The notes: a model not told the origin generated them from the sequence alone. 27,269 nt of DNA from JAQBGV01 sp032128395 (GCA_032128395.1 JAQBGV010000035.1:1-27269); one strand, 5' to 3'; counted from the stretch's first letter, positions 17,165 to 25,220 are shown. Translations and numbers: made by a program.

Positions 17165-18598
17165 GTGAGCACAGTCACCGGGCATGTCGTGCAGGTGATC
17201 GGCGCGACGATCGATGCGGAGTTCCCCGAGGGGCACCTGCCGAAGATCAACAACGCCCTCAGGATCGACATGGGAGGGTCCACCCTCACCCTAGAGACGC
17301 AGCAGCACCTCGGCGGCAACCGGGTGCGCGCGATTTCGATGGCCTCGACCGATGGCGTGGTCCGGAGAATGCCGATCGTCGACACCGGCGGCCCGATCGA
17401 GGTGCCGGTCGGCGAGAAGGTCCTCGGGCGCGTCTTCAACCTGCTCGGCGAGCCGGTCGACAAACTCCCGCCGCTCACCGGCGTCGAGCTTCGGCCGATC
17501 CACAGGGACGCGGTTCGGTTCGAGGATCTCGAGGCTTCGACCCAGGTCTTCGAGACGGGGATCAAGGTCGTCGACCTGCTCACCCCGTATTCGAAGGGGG
17601 GCAAGACCGGCCTCTTCGGCGGGGCGGGCCTCGGCAAGACCGTCTTGATCACCGAGCTGATCAACAACGTCGCGACGAAGCACGGCGGCTACTCCTGCTT
17701 CGCGGGGGTGGGGGAGCGGACCCGCGAGGGGAACGACCTCTGGAACGAGATGAAGGACACGGAGGTCAAGACCGCGGATGGCAAGACCTTCCGAGTCCTC
17801 GACCGCACGGTGCTCGTCTTCGGACAGATGAACGAGCCCCCCGGTGCCCGGCTGCGCGTCGCGCTCTCGGCGCTGACCATGGCGGAGTACTTCCGCGACG
17901 AGTCCGGCGCGGACATCCTGGTCTTCATCGACAACATCTTCCGCTTCTCGCAGGCCGGTTCCGAAGTGTCTGCGCTGCTCGGGCGGATGCCGAGTGCGGT
18001 GGGTTACCAGCCGACCCTCGCTACCGAGATGGGCCAGCTGCAGGAGCGCATCACTTCGACGAAGCAGGGTTCGATCACCTCGGTGCAGGCGATCTACGTC
18101 CCGGCGGACGACTTGACCGACCCCGCCCCGGCGGCGGCGTTCGCGCACCTCGACGCGACCACGACCCTCGACCGTGGGATCTCCGGCAAGGGGATCTATC
18201 CTGCGATCGACCCGCTCCAATCGACGAGCCGGATCCTCGACCCGCAGGTCGTCGGCGAGGAGCACTACGCGGTCGCCCGTGAGGTGCAGCGAATCCTGCA
18301 GCGCTACCGCGACCTGCAGGACATCATCGCGATCCTCGGCATGGACGAATTGTCGGAGGAGGACAAGATCCTGGTCGGACGCGCCCGACGGATCGAGCGC
18401 TTCTTCTCGCAGCCGTTCCACGTCGCAGAGGCGTTCACCGGCCTCAAGGGCAAGTACGTCGAGGTCGCCGATACGGTGCGCTCCGCGAAGGAGCTCGTCG
18501 AAGGCAAGTGGGACCATCTGCCCGAGCAGGCGTTCCTGTACGTCGGCGCGGTCGAGGAAGCGGCGGAGAAGGCGGAGAAGATGGCTGCCGAAGCCTAG
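17165..18598 (+). CDS. atpD: ATP synthase F1 subunit beta
   Basis: Predicted 477-residue catalytic subunit. It has the P-loop GGAGLGKT (152-159), the catalytic GVGERTREGND with its Glu and Arg, Walker B ILVFIDNIFRF, and the C-terminal lever DELSEED (394-400). GTG at 17165 is chosen because it sits behind GGGAGAG and begins STVTGHVVQVIGATIDAEF, the normal N-terminus; an in-frame start 19 codons upstream lacks support. It follows atpG by 108 bases, the largest gap apart from the 128 bases to atpC and 110 bases before atpE, so translation is not coupled here. Confidence 0.98.
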   Translation: MSTVTGHVVQVIGATIDAEFPEGHLPKINNALRIDMGGSTLTLETQQHLGGNRVRAISMASTDGVVRRMPIVDTGGPIEVPVGEKVLGRVFNLLGEPVDKLPPLTGVELRPIHRDAVRFEDLEASTQVFETGIKVVDLLTPYSKGGKTGLFGGAGLGKTVLITELINNVATKHGGYSCFAGVGERTREGNDLWNEMKDTEVKTADGKTFRVLDRTVLVFGQMNEPPGARLRVALSALTMAEYFRDESGADILVFIDNIFRFSQAGSEVSALLGRMPSAVGYQPTLATEMGQLQERITSTKQGSITSVQAIYVPADDLTDPAPAAAFAHLDATTTLDRGISGKGIYPAIDPLQSTSRILDPQVVGEEHYAVAREVQRILQRYRDLQDIIAILGMDELSEEDKILVGRARRIERFFSQPFHVAEAFTGLKGKYVEVADTVRSAKELVEGKWDHLPEQAFLYVGAVEEAAEKAEKMAAEA

Positions 18599-18605
18599 GA
18601 ACCGC

Positions 18606-18633
18606 ATGAGGGGACCACTTCGTGGCCCCTCAT
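18606..18633 (+). promoter_or_regulatory. A-bulged hairpin after atpD (first of a pair)
   Basis: ATGAGGGG, a single unpaired A (18614), and CCAC pair with GTGG and CCCCTCAT across a TTC loop (18619-18621), giving a 12-bp stem with one bulge. It starts seven bases after the atpD stop. With no T-run it is not an intrinsic terminator; an RNA stability, processing or protein-binding element is more likely. Confidence 0.55.
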
Positions 18634-18647
18634 CGCGGCGCATGCTG

Positions 18648-18667
18648 CAGCGGACCTTCGGCCGCTG
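18648..18667 (+). promoter_or_regulatory. A-bulged hairpin before atpC (second of a pair)
   Basis: CAGCGG, a single unpaired A (18654), and CC pair with GG and CCGCTG across a TTC loop (18657-18659), giving an 8-bp stem. The architecture (5'-arm A bulge directly before CC, TTC loop) repeats that of the hairpin at 18606-18633 although the outer stem sequence differs. It lies about 60 bases before the atpC start. Confidence 0.5.
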
Positions 18668-18726
18668 AGCAGGCGCGCTCACAGCACGCTTCACAGTTTC
18701 GAAATGCAATCGAGGAGCAGACCTCC

Positions 18727-18987
18727 ATGGCTACACTTCACTGCCAGATCCTGACCCCGAACGGCAGCGCCTTCGACGGCGAGGCCACCTTCGTCGAGGC
18801 GCACGCCCTCGACGGAAGGATCGGGATCCTCCCGAGGCACGCCCCGCTCCTCACGGCTCTCGGCACGGGCCCCCTCCGCGTTCGCCTCCCCGACTCCACC
18901 GAGAAGAAGTGGCGGGTCGAAGGCGGTTTCCTCGAGGTCCTCGACAACCACGTGTCGGTGGTGGCGGAGCGCCTGACCGAGGAGTAG
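18727..18987 (+). CDS. atpC: ATP synthase F1 subunit epsilon, short form
   Basis: Predicted 86 residues, consisting only of the N-terminal beta-sandwich (LHCQILTPNGSAFDGEATFV, then GRIGILPRHAPLLTALGTGPL and a final VEGGFLEVLDNHVSVVAE). Most bacterial epsilon subunits are about 130-140 residues and have a C-terminal helical hairpin that inhibits ATP hydrolysis; that part is absent here and the stop follows directly on LTEE. Short forms are known in some phyla. ATG at 18727 has GAGGAG nine bases upstream. It is the last gene of the operon and is separated from atpD by the paired hairpins. Confidence 0.93.
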   Translation: MATLHCQILTPNGSAFDGEATFVEAHALDGRIGILPRHAPLLTALGTGPLRVRLPDSTEKKWRVEGGFLEVLDNHVSVVAERLTEE

Positions 18988-19038
18988 TTCGCCTGGGCCA
19001 GGGTGGCGGTCCGGGGCGCGTAGGAAACAGTGGCGGAA

Positions 19039-19059
19039 CTGATCTCGGCCCGAGCTCAG
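19039..19059. terminator. Possible bidirectional stem-loop between convergent genes
   Basis: CTGATCTCG and CGAGCTCAG pair with one mismatch across a GCC loop. It lies between the end of the atp operon and the end of the convergent GNAT-nitrilase gene and overlaps the latter's stop codon (19056-19058). No T-run is visible on either strand. Confidence 0.35.
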
Positions 19060-20633
19060 GTCACGTACACCACTTCGATGCCGAGTCGGCTCTCGAGCGA
19101 GTACAGGTCCGTGCGACGATCCTGGAGCGGTCGCACCGTACCGTGATCGCGCTGCACCGCTAGATCGTTGAGATCCAGCTCGCCCACGACCACCGTCTCC
19201 GTGTTGGGATCGGCCTCGGCGAGCACACCGTCCATGGGGAAGGCCACATCGCACGGCGTGCACATGGCCGCTTGCCCGTAGTTGACCAAGAAGCTGCGCA
19301 CCTGCGGCAGATTGCCCACGCAACCCGCCATCACCACGTAGATGACGTTTTCCACCGCGCGCGCCTGGGCGCAGTGGCGCACGCGGAAGTAGCTCTTGCG
19401 CTCGTCGGTCGCGAAGGGCACGAAGAGGATCTCTATTCCGTGGAGCGCGAGCAGACGAACCAGCTCCGGGAACTCCACGTCGTAACACACGGCGATTCCG
19501 ATACGCCCGAGGGGCGTGTCGAAGACTCGGATCGAATCGCCCGGAAACGTGCCGTAGTACTGCCGTTCGACCGGCGTGATGTGGATCTTGTCCTGGGTGT
19601 AGAAGTCGCCGCTCGGTGAGAACAGGTGGGCGGTGTTGCGTATCTCGCCGTCGATCATGGTCGGGGTGGAGCCACCGATGATGTAGAGACTGAACTCAGC
19701 GGCGAGTTCGCGGAACAACTGCAGATACTGCTCGTAGTAGCCGACCACCTTGACCACCGCCTCCCGTGAGTGCATGTCACGGGGCAGGAGGCTGAACAAC
19801 TGAGCGGTGAACAGTTCGGGCATCAGCAGGAAGTGACAGTGGTACTCGCTCGCCGTCTCGGCGAAGAAGTGGACCTGGCGCGCGAGATCGGCCCATGCGT
19901 TGATCGTGCGCATCTGGTACTGGGCGGCGCAGACGCGCACCTTGCGTACCGTTTTCCGGATCGGGGACGCGGCGATCCGGTGCTGCTCGGTATTGAAGGC
20001 CGGATTGGCCAGGTGCAGCACCGTCGCGTAGTTCATGCTCTCTCGGTCGTTGAGGTAGGCGTAGTGGATGCTCCGAACCTCGTAGCCCGCCTTGAGGTGG
20101 GCGGAGAGGGCCGAGTCCTTGAGCTCGCCTCGCCGAACCGCATCGATGTATTCCTCGGGGGTCATCCTCTTGGCGACCGCGGCGTAACCGGGAATGCGGC
20201 CTCCGGCCACCATCCGTCGGAGATTGAGCCGCTTGAGCAGTGCTCTTCGCTTCTTGTACATCAGCCCCGCTACGCCGCACCCCCTCAGGTCGGGATGGAC
20301 CGCGATGTCGGCGCCGTATAGCGTGTCACCGCTGGGATCGTGCGTGCTGAAGGTCCCCGCGCCCGTGATCTCGTCGAAGGAATACCACGGAGCATCGTCA
20401 TCGACGACCACGATCAAGGAGGTGCAATAACCGACCACGCGGCCATCACGTTCGGCGAGATACTGGCCCTCGGGAAACGCGGCCAGCTGCATCGCGAACT
20501 TGCGTTCGTCGGCCAGGCTCTCGCGGGCGATGTTGGGGTAGGCCGCGTTCTGGCAGGCGACGAGCGCGGGAATGTCGCTCGTCTTCCACCGTCGGACCTT
20601 GATCGCCCCGCCGGTCTTCACTGGGTTTGTCAT
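19056..20633 (-). CDS. GNAT acetyltransferase-carbon-nitrogen hydrolase fusion (YhcX-like)
   Basis: Predicted 525-residue cytoplasmic two-domain enzyme. Residues 10-200 are a GNAT fold with the acetyl-CoA region ADIAVHPDLRGCGVAGLMY (108-126). Residues 230-515 are a nitrilase-superfamily domain with the full catalytic triad: Glu273 in LLMPELFTAQ, Lys349 in YTQDKIHITP and Cys383 in GIAVCYDVEFPEL. The same domain order occurs in Bacillus YhcX and relatives, which are annotated as amidohydrolases or nitrilases of uncertain substrate. It is convergent with atpC and about 120 bases downstream of the LPMO gene on the same strand. The ribosome site before the ATG at 20633 is weak. Both active sites look intact; the linked reactions are unknown. 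Confidence 0.93.
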   Translation of the reverse strand: MTNPVKTGGAIKVRRWKTSDIPALVACQNAAYPNIARESLADERKFAMQLAAFPEGQYLAERDGRVVGYCTSLIVVVDDDAPWYSFDEITGAGTFSTHDPSGDTLYGADIAVHPDLRGCGVAGLMYKKRRALLKRLNLRRMVAGGRIPGYAAVAKRMTPEEYIDAVRRGELKDSALSAHLKAGYEVRSIHYAYLNDRESMNYATVLHLANPAFNTEQHRIAASPIRKTVRKVRVCAAQYQMRTINAWADLARQVHFFAETASEYHCHFLLMPELFTAQLFSLLPRDMHSREAVVKVVGYYEQYLQLFRELAAEFSLYIIGGSTPTMIDGEIRNTAHLFSPSGDFYTQDKIHITPVERQYYGTFPGDSIRVFDTPLGRIGIAVCYDVEFPELVRLLALHGIEILFVPFATDERKSYFRVRHCAQARAVENVIYVVMAGCVGNLPQVRSFLVNYGQAAMCTPCDVAFPMDGVLAEADPNTETVVVGELDLNDLAVQRDHGTVRPLQDRRTDLYSLESRLGIEVVYVT

Positions 20634-20757
20634 GGGCGAGAGGCTCTCCGCGGCTGCGAGTGGACGACAGTCTCCCCGGTCCGCCGCTTCGCCTCAATGC
20701 AAAGTGACCGGAGAGGACGAGAAGCATCGACTCTTCTCCTCCACCCCGGGCGAGCGG

Positions 20758-21708
20758 CTACGGACAACTCGCGAAGTCGGTACACCCCGCCGGGTCCATG
20801 GTTGGGTCGAGGCCGCACGCGGGGAACGGCGCCGGCGGGGACGGTTGAAACGCGAACAGGACCAGGAGGGCACTCACGGGATCGGAGATGTCGACCGCCC
20901 CGTCGTCGTTCGTATCGAGGGCATCCGCGCAGCTCGTCAGTGCACCACCGAAGAGGTGCGCGAGTGCGGCGATCGGGTCGGCCAGATCGAAGAGTCCATC
21001 CTGGTTCGCGTCTCCCCGGATGAATTCGACGCTTGGCTGCACCACGGGGGTGATCATCAGGTCCGAGGTCGAGATGAACACCTCTCCGACCGGGTCGTTG
21101 CGCTGCCATGCCACCCACAGGACATGGTGTCCGCTGCGATCGGGGGGGATCACCAGGTCGAAGGTGTAGTGCGAGCCCGTGAACGTCACGGTCGGTCTCG
21201 CGATGAACTCCATCTGCGCCCAGACGAGCGGTGTGTCCGGGGTCCAGTCGGGAGTCGTCATCCAGACATCCCACACGCTCGGGTCGTGGGGTGCGGTCAC
21301 CAGGAAGTCGACGAGGATCGTCTCGCCCGCATCGACCGGCGTCGTCGGCCAGTCGGCGCTGACCTGATCGAGCCCGGCGTAGGTGCGGGGGTACTCGGGG
21401 GACAACGGGTCGACGCGCCCCGCACTCGCGAGCTGCCCATCCGGAATCCAAGGCGAGTAGTCGAACGCGGGGGGAAGCCCGGCGGTCACCGCCTGCGGAA
21501 TGTTTCGGGAGAGCTCGTTCGAGGTGTAGTACGAAAGGGTGCCGTCGGTCGCGACCGCGTTCGCGGCGAGCAGGAAGCTGGGGTTCTCGGGGTTCGACTG
21601 GTAGACGCGGTAGACGCGACTGATCGGGGCGATCACCGTGCCGTGACCGAAGCTCTGGGTGGTGGAGAGGACGGCGAGGCAGGTACAGATGAGAACTCTC
21701 AGGATCAT
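20758..21708 (-). CDS. Secreted AA10 lytic polysaccharide monooxygenase with dockerin-like module
   Basis: Predicted 316 residues. A signal peptide of 21 residues ends SFG, so the mature chain starts with His22 in HGTVIAPISRVY, the N-terminal copper ligand of AA10 enzymes. The second histidine-brace residue is His141 in TAPHDPSVWDVWMTTPDW, and the axial aromatic is Phe211 in GEVFISTSDL; RSGHHVLWVAWQRND (191-205) is also typical. After a short linker, residues 231-285 hold two calcium-loop repeats, GDANQDGLFDLADP and DTNDDGAVDISDP, in dockerin type I arrangement, followed by a Cys-rich tail seen in planctomycete exported proteins. It should oxidatively cleave chitin or cellulose outside the cell; the substrate cannot be told from sequence. 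ATG at 21708 has GGAG eight bases upstream. Confidence 0.88.
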   Translation of the reverse strand: MILRVLICTCLAVLSTTQSFGHGTVIAPISRVYRVYQSNPENPSFLLAANAVATDGTLSYYTSNELSRNIPQAVTAGLPPAFDYSPWIPDGQLASAGRVDPLSPEYPRTYAGLDQVSADWPTTPVDAGETILVDFLVTAPHDPSVWDVWMTTPDWTPDTPLVWAQMEFIARPTVTFTGSHYTFDLVIPPDRSGHHVLWVAWQRNDPVGEVFISTSDLMITPVVQPSVEFIRGDANQDGLFDLADPIAALAHLFGGALTSCADALDTNDDGAVDISDPVSALLVLFAFQPSPPAPFPACGLDPTMDPAGCTDFASCP

Positions 21709-21727
21709 CGGTTCACTCCGTTTATCG

Positions 21728-21772
21728 CTTCAGATTTGAAGTGAGCATAGTCGCTTTCCGCCGAGCGATCCA
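21728..21772 (-). promoter_or_regulatory. Possible LPMO promoter with operator-like dyad
   Basis: On the minus strand, TGGATC (21767-21772) and TATGCT (21744-21749) are spaced by 17 bases, a partial sigma-70 match. Just downstream, CTTCA and TGAAG (21728-21741) form a short dyad with a four-base centre, in a place where a repressor could act. No other copy of the dyad was seen. Confidence 0.28.
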
Positions 21773-21886
21773 CTGCAGCTCGCCTTCGAAGAGACGTCTC
21801 AGATTCCTGGACCAGGATGGGGGAGGATGGCGCATCGGGGGGTAGGAGTGGCGTGGGGCGGCCCGGTGCGGAAGGACTGTCACAGC

Positions 21887-22633
21887 ATGAAGAGCACGGC
21901 GCGATCGCTCGCTCGGGTCGGCACGGTTCTCGTCCTTGCCGCGACTCTCTCGGGGTGCATCACTCAGTCGCTGTGGAAATACGGTTCGACGCCGTTGAAG
22001 TTGGCGAAGATCGAGGGACGGCCGGAGTACTCGCCCGAGGGAATCCTCTCTCTCTCGATCGAGAAGTCAGCGCTCCCCACCCAGATCACGGGTCGCCTAC
22101 CCGGGAAAGGGCGATGGGCGCGCGTGGTCTTCCTGGAGCCGACGGAGTCCTCTCAGCTTCCGCCGGGGGCACACCCTGGCGGGGAACTGGGTCCTACCAC
22201 CCTGTCGGTGACGTTGCACTTCGGGCCTGATGTCGCCGGCACGGACGCGGCGGGGATCTTGTGCCGCGCGCAGCTGAGTTGGAGCGGAACTTGTTCGTCC
22301 GGCGATCCGGCGAGCTGGGGAACTCGCTACGGGGCGTTGTTCCGATTCGATTCGCTGGAACCGGGGGACGGAGTCCACTGGGAGACTCGGAGACTCCTCC
22401 GCGGAACCCTGGTCAGCTCGGATGAGGGGCCGGGTGGGAGTGCGGAGACCGTGCAGATCCTCGCACCGAAGTTCGCCGCTTCGCGGAGCGTGTGGTCGAG
22501 GACCTGGCGCACCGCCTTGACGCCGGCCAGTCTCGTGCTCGACGCTGGATACTACACGCTCGCCCTCTTCGGCAATACGATCGGCCCCGAGTTCATCGGC
22601 GCGCTTCTGCGGTTTGCGTTCGCAGGCAGATGA
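21887..22633 (+). CDS. Predicted lipoprotein of unknown function
   Basis: Predicted 248 residues beginning MKSTARSLARVGTVLVLAAT followed by LSGC, a lipoprotein signal with the acylated Cys at residue 24. The rest is a beta-rich domain with two further Cys (in ILCRAQLSWSGTC) that may form a disulfide. The C-terminus, from about TPASLVLDAGYYTLALFGN, is hydrophobic and could insert in a membrane; it loosely recalls small YceK/YidQ-type lipoproteins, but the match is not firm. ATG at 21887 is chosen over 21827 because it starts the signal peptide and has AAGGA upstream. It is divergent from the LPMO gene and 80 bases before the esterase gene on the same strand. Confidence 0.7.
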   Translation: MKSTARSLARVGTVLVLAATLSGCITQSLWKYGSTPLKLAKIEGRPEYSPEGILSLSIEKSALPTQITGRLPGKGRWARVVFLEPTESSQLPPGAHPGGELGPTTLSVTLHFGPDVAGTDAAGILCRAQLSWSGTCSSGDPASWGTRYGALFRFDSLEPGDGVHWETRRLLRGTLVSSDEGPGGSAETVQILAPKFAASRSVWSRTWRTALTPASLVLDAGYYTLALFGNTIGPEFIGALLRFAFAGR

Positions 22634-22688
22634 CCGCGCGCCGCTCGCGCAGGGAGGGCTTCCCCGATGACCGGAGTTCGGACAGAAT

Positions 22689-22709
22689 CTCCTCCGTAGA
22701 ACGGAGGAG
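22689..22709 (+). promoter_or_regulatory. Hairpin sequestering the Shine-Dalgarno of the esterase gene
   Basis: CTCCTCCGT (22689-22697), loop AGA, and ACGGAGGAG (22701-22709) form a perfect 9-bp stem. The 3' arm contains the GGAGGAG ribosome site of the gene that starts at ATG 22714, only four bases after the stem. When folded, the site would be closed to ribosomes, so translation may depend on opening by heat, a ligand, a protein, or ribosomes arriving from upstream. Confidence 0.6.
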
Positions 22710-22713
22710 CGTG

Positions 22714-23769
22714 ATGCATCGGACCCCCGGACTCTTCGCCCTGATGCTGTGGATCGTCCTCCTGCTCCTCGCTCCGATCGGGTTGCGCGCGGCCGATCCG
22801 GTGAAGGTCTTCATCCTCGCCGGTCAGTCGAACATGGAGGGGAAGGGGAAAGTCTCCCTCCTCGAGCACCAGATCTCGCAGCCGGAGACGAGGGCGCTCT
22901 TCGAACATCTGCAGAAGGACGGGAAGTGGGTCGAACGAGCTGACGTCTCGATTCGCTTCCTCGATCGGCAGGGGCCACTGACCGTCGGCTACGGAAGCCC
23001 AGGGTGCATCGGGCCCGAGCTCGAGTTCGGCTGGGTGGTGGGCGATCATCACGAAGCGCCGGTCCTGATCATCAAGACTGCATGGGGGGGGAAGAGCCTC
23101 GCTCGCGACTTCCGTCCGCCTTCATCGGGGGTGCCCGAGGATGCCACGCTGCAGCCGCTGCTCGAGAGTGCCCGCAAGCGGGACCCCGAAACGACGATCG
23201 GCGATGTCCGCCGCTCGTTCGGCCACTACTACCGCACGATGATCCGCGAGGTCGATCGCGCCCTTGCGAGCCTCCCGGAGCTCATCCCCGACTACTCTGG
23301 ACAAGGCTACGAGCTTGCAGGCATGGTGTGGTTCCAAGGGTGGAACGACATGATCTCTGACGAATACACCGCCGAGTACGCGGAGAACCTGGCGAACCTC
23401 ATCCGCGACGTCCGCGCGGACCTGCACGCACCCGACTTGCCGTTCGTGATCGGTCAGCTCGGGGTCGACGGGCCGGACCTGCCGGAGCGACCCACCGATG
23501 AGAAGAAGAAGCGGTTCAAGGAAGCCCAGGCCGCCCCCGCGAGTCTCCCCGAGTTCCGCGGCAATGTCGCGCTGGTGCGCACCGACCAGTACTGGGACAT
23601 CGAAGCGGACGCCGTATTTCGAAAGGGGTGGAAGGAGAACCTCGTGGAGTGGGAGAAGATCGGCTCCGACTTCCCCTATCACTACCTCGGTAGCGTGAAG
23701 TGCTACGGCCGGATCGGAAAGGCGTTCGGGATGGCGCTGATCGAGCTCGACCGAGGGGTGGGTCAGTAA
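22714..23769 (+). CDS. SASA-family carbohydrate esterase (sialate O-acetylesterase-like)
   Basis: Predicted 351-residue exported SGNH-type hydrolase. A signal peptide (to about Ala26, GLRA) precedes VKVFILAGQSNMEGKG, whose Ser39 is the likely nucleophile. Further blocks are IIKTAWGGKSLARDF, MVWFQGWNDM and, near the C-terminus, FPYHYLGSVKCYGRIGKAFG, whose His323 is the likely catalytic base. Such enzymes, abundant in planctomycetes, remove acetyl groups from sugars such as xylan or sialic acid; the true substrate is unknown. ATG at 22714 follows the strong GGAGGAG that is itself buried in a hairpin (22689-22709). A much longer in-frame extension upstream overlaps the lipoprotein gene and is rejected. 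Confidence 0.88.
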   Translation: MHRTPGLFALMLWIVLLLLAPIGLRAADPVKVFILAGQSNMEGKGKVSLLEHQISQPETRALFEHLQKDGKWVERADVSIRFLDRQGPLTVGYGSPGCIGPELEFGWVVGDHHEAPVLIIKTAWGGKSLARDFRPPSSGVPEDATLQPLLESARKRDPETTIGDVRRSFGHYYRTMIREVDRALASLPELIPDYSGQGYELAGMVWFQGWNDMISDEYTAEYAENLANLIRDVRADLHAPDLPFVIGQLGVDGPDLPERPTDEKKKRFKEAQAAPASLPEFRGNVALVRTDQYWDIEADAVFRKGWKENLVEWEKIGSDFPYHYLGSVKCYGRIGKAFGMALIELDRGVGQ

Positions 23770-23865
23770 CGCCGCAGAAACTCGGAGTCGATCCGACATC
23801 TCGCGAGTTGGGTCAGCGGAGATGCTCATCGCATTCGAATCATGAGGGCGGAAGGACGAAGCGAG

Positions 23866-25176
23866 ATGACCCGCACGACCAGATTTTTGTTCGCGATCGG
23901 ATTGACCCTAGGACTCTCCGCGTGCGGGGGCACCCCCGACGGCCCAGTGGCGACGACTGAGACGACGGGACTCACCACCCCGGCAGAAGCAGTGATCGGC
24001 GGATCCCAACCGATCCCCGACGAACAGATCCGGGCCTCGATCGAAGAGTCGCTCCAGTGGCTCGTACGGCACCAGGCCCCTGACGGCCATTGGTCCTCCC
24101 ACGACTTCCTCTCGAGCTGCGGCGACGAACAGGGGCCCTGCCGTCACCTCGAACCCGCAAGCGCTCCGGATCCCCGAGGGGTCGGCTTCGCGGGATACGA
24201 CGTCGGCGTCACTTCCCTCGCGATGCTCGCGTTTCTCGGCCACGCACATACCCACCGCGATGGCGAGATCGCCGAGTTCCGGCAGGCGGTGCGGAGTGCG
24301 ATGATGTGGCTCCTCGCACAGCAGGTCGAGGGTGATGATCCGACCACGTCGGGGCTCTTCGGGGCGCCGCTCACTGGAAACGAAGAGTGGGTCTACAATC
24401 ACGCGCTCGCGACGCGGGCGATTTGCGAGCTCCTGGTCCTGAGTCGCGACCGACCGCGCCTTGCGGGACCGGCAGAGGCGGCAGTCCGCTGGTGTCTCCG
24501 TGCGCAGAACCCGGGGTACGGTTGGAAATACGGGTACCGCACCGGCAAGAACGACACCTCGGTGACCGGTTGGATGGTGCTGGCGCTCCAGGCCGCGCAG
24601 GGCGCCTCCCTACAGCGTGTTCTTCAGATCCCCCACGAAGAATTCGAACCGGCCTTCGAGGGTGCGCAGCGGTGGTTCCGATCGGTGACGTCGTCCGAGT
24701 CCGGCGTCACCGGGTACGAGTCCCCCGGCGATGAAGGGGCGAGGTTGGTCGCGCTCGGCCTCGACGACTATCCGTACTCGAAGCAGCTGCCGTCGATGAC
24801 GGCGGTCGCTCTCCTCGGGCACTTCTTCAGCGGAGCCTCGCGGGGGGACACACAGGTCGAAAAGGCGGCGGAACTCCTCGGCGATGAGCTTCCGGAGTGG
24901 CGTCCGAGGCAAGGGCGACTGCGCTCGAAGGTGAACCAGCTCTACTGGTACTTCGGAACGACCGCGCTCTTCATCTACGGTGGGGACCGCTGGAAGGTCT
25001 GGGACAACTCGGTGACTCGAGCGCTCATCGAACATCAGCGCTCGGGTGGCTGTGCCGATGGGAGTTGGGACCCGATCGGCGAGTGGGGGATCGTAGGGGG
25101 GCGCGTGTACTCGACTGCGATCGGTGCCCTGACCCTCCACTTGCACTCAAGATACGAGCGCTCGAAGGGGCGGTAG
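23866..25176 (+). CDS. Alpha-alpha toroid (prenyltransferase/terpene-cyclase-like) lipoprotein
   Basis: Predicted 436 residues beginning with a lipoprotein signal (FLFAIGLTLGLSAC, acylated Cys at residue 20). The body is a series of helical repeats with Gln-Trp type motifs: LVRHQAPDGHWSS, LRAQNPGYGWKYG and IEHQRSGGCADGSWDP. This is the fold shared by squalene cyclases, prenyltransferases and complement-like proteins, but no catalytic DXDD of a cyclase and no zinc ligands of a prenyltransferase were recognised, so an enzyme role is unlikely. Many planctomycete genomes encode such exported toroid proteins with no known function. ATG at 23866 is chosen over 23842 because it begins the signal peptide. 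It is convergent with the next gene across a 44-base gap that holds a small CGGAG/CTCCG hairpin (25181-25194). Confidence 0.8.
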   Translation: MTRTTRFLFAIGLTLGLSACGGTPDGPVATTETTGLTTPAEAVIGGSQPIPDEQIRASIEESLQWLVRHQAPDGHWSSHDFLSSCGDEQGPCRHLEPASAPDPRGVGFAGYDVGVTSLAMLAFLGHAHTHRDGEIAEFRQAVRSAMMWLLAQQVEGDDPTTSGLFGAPLTGNEEWVYNHALATRAICELLVLSRDRPRLAGPAEAAVRWCLRAQNPGYGWKYGYRTGKNDTSVTGWMVLALQAAQGASLQRVLQIPHEEFEPAFEGAQRWFRSVTSSESGVTGYESPGDEGARLVALGLDDYPYSKQLPSMTAVALLGHFFSGASRGDTQVEKAAELLGDELPEWRPRQGRLRSKVNQLYWYFGTTALFIYGGDRWKVWDNSVTRALIEHQRSGGCADGSWDPIGEWGIVGGRVYSTAIGALTLHLHSRYERSKGR

Positions 25177-25220
25177 CGAACGGAGCCTTCTCCGGGGAGC
25201 GCGTCTCGGTAGATTTCGCC

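Noticed and set aside
18606..18667. Paired hairpins as intrinsic terminators inside the atp operon
   Set aside because: No T-run follows either stem, and atpC lies immediately downstream in the same operon.
17291..18709. Minus-strand 472-codon frame antisense to atpD
   Set aside because: It mirrors codon bias of the highly conserved beta subunit gene and has no domain of its own.
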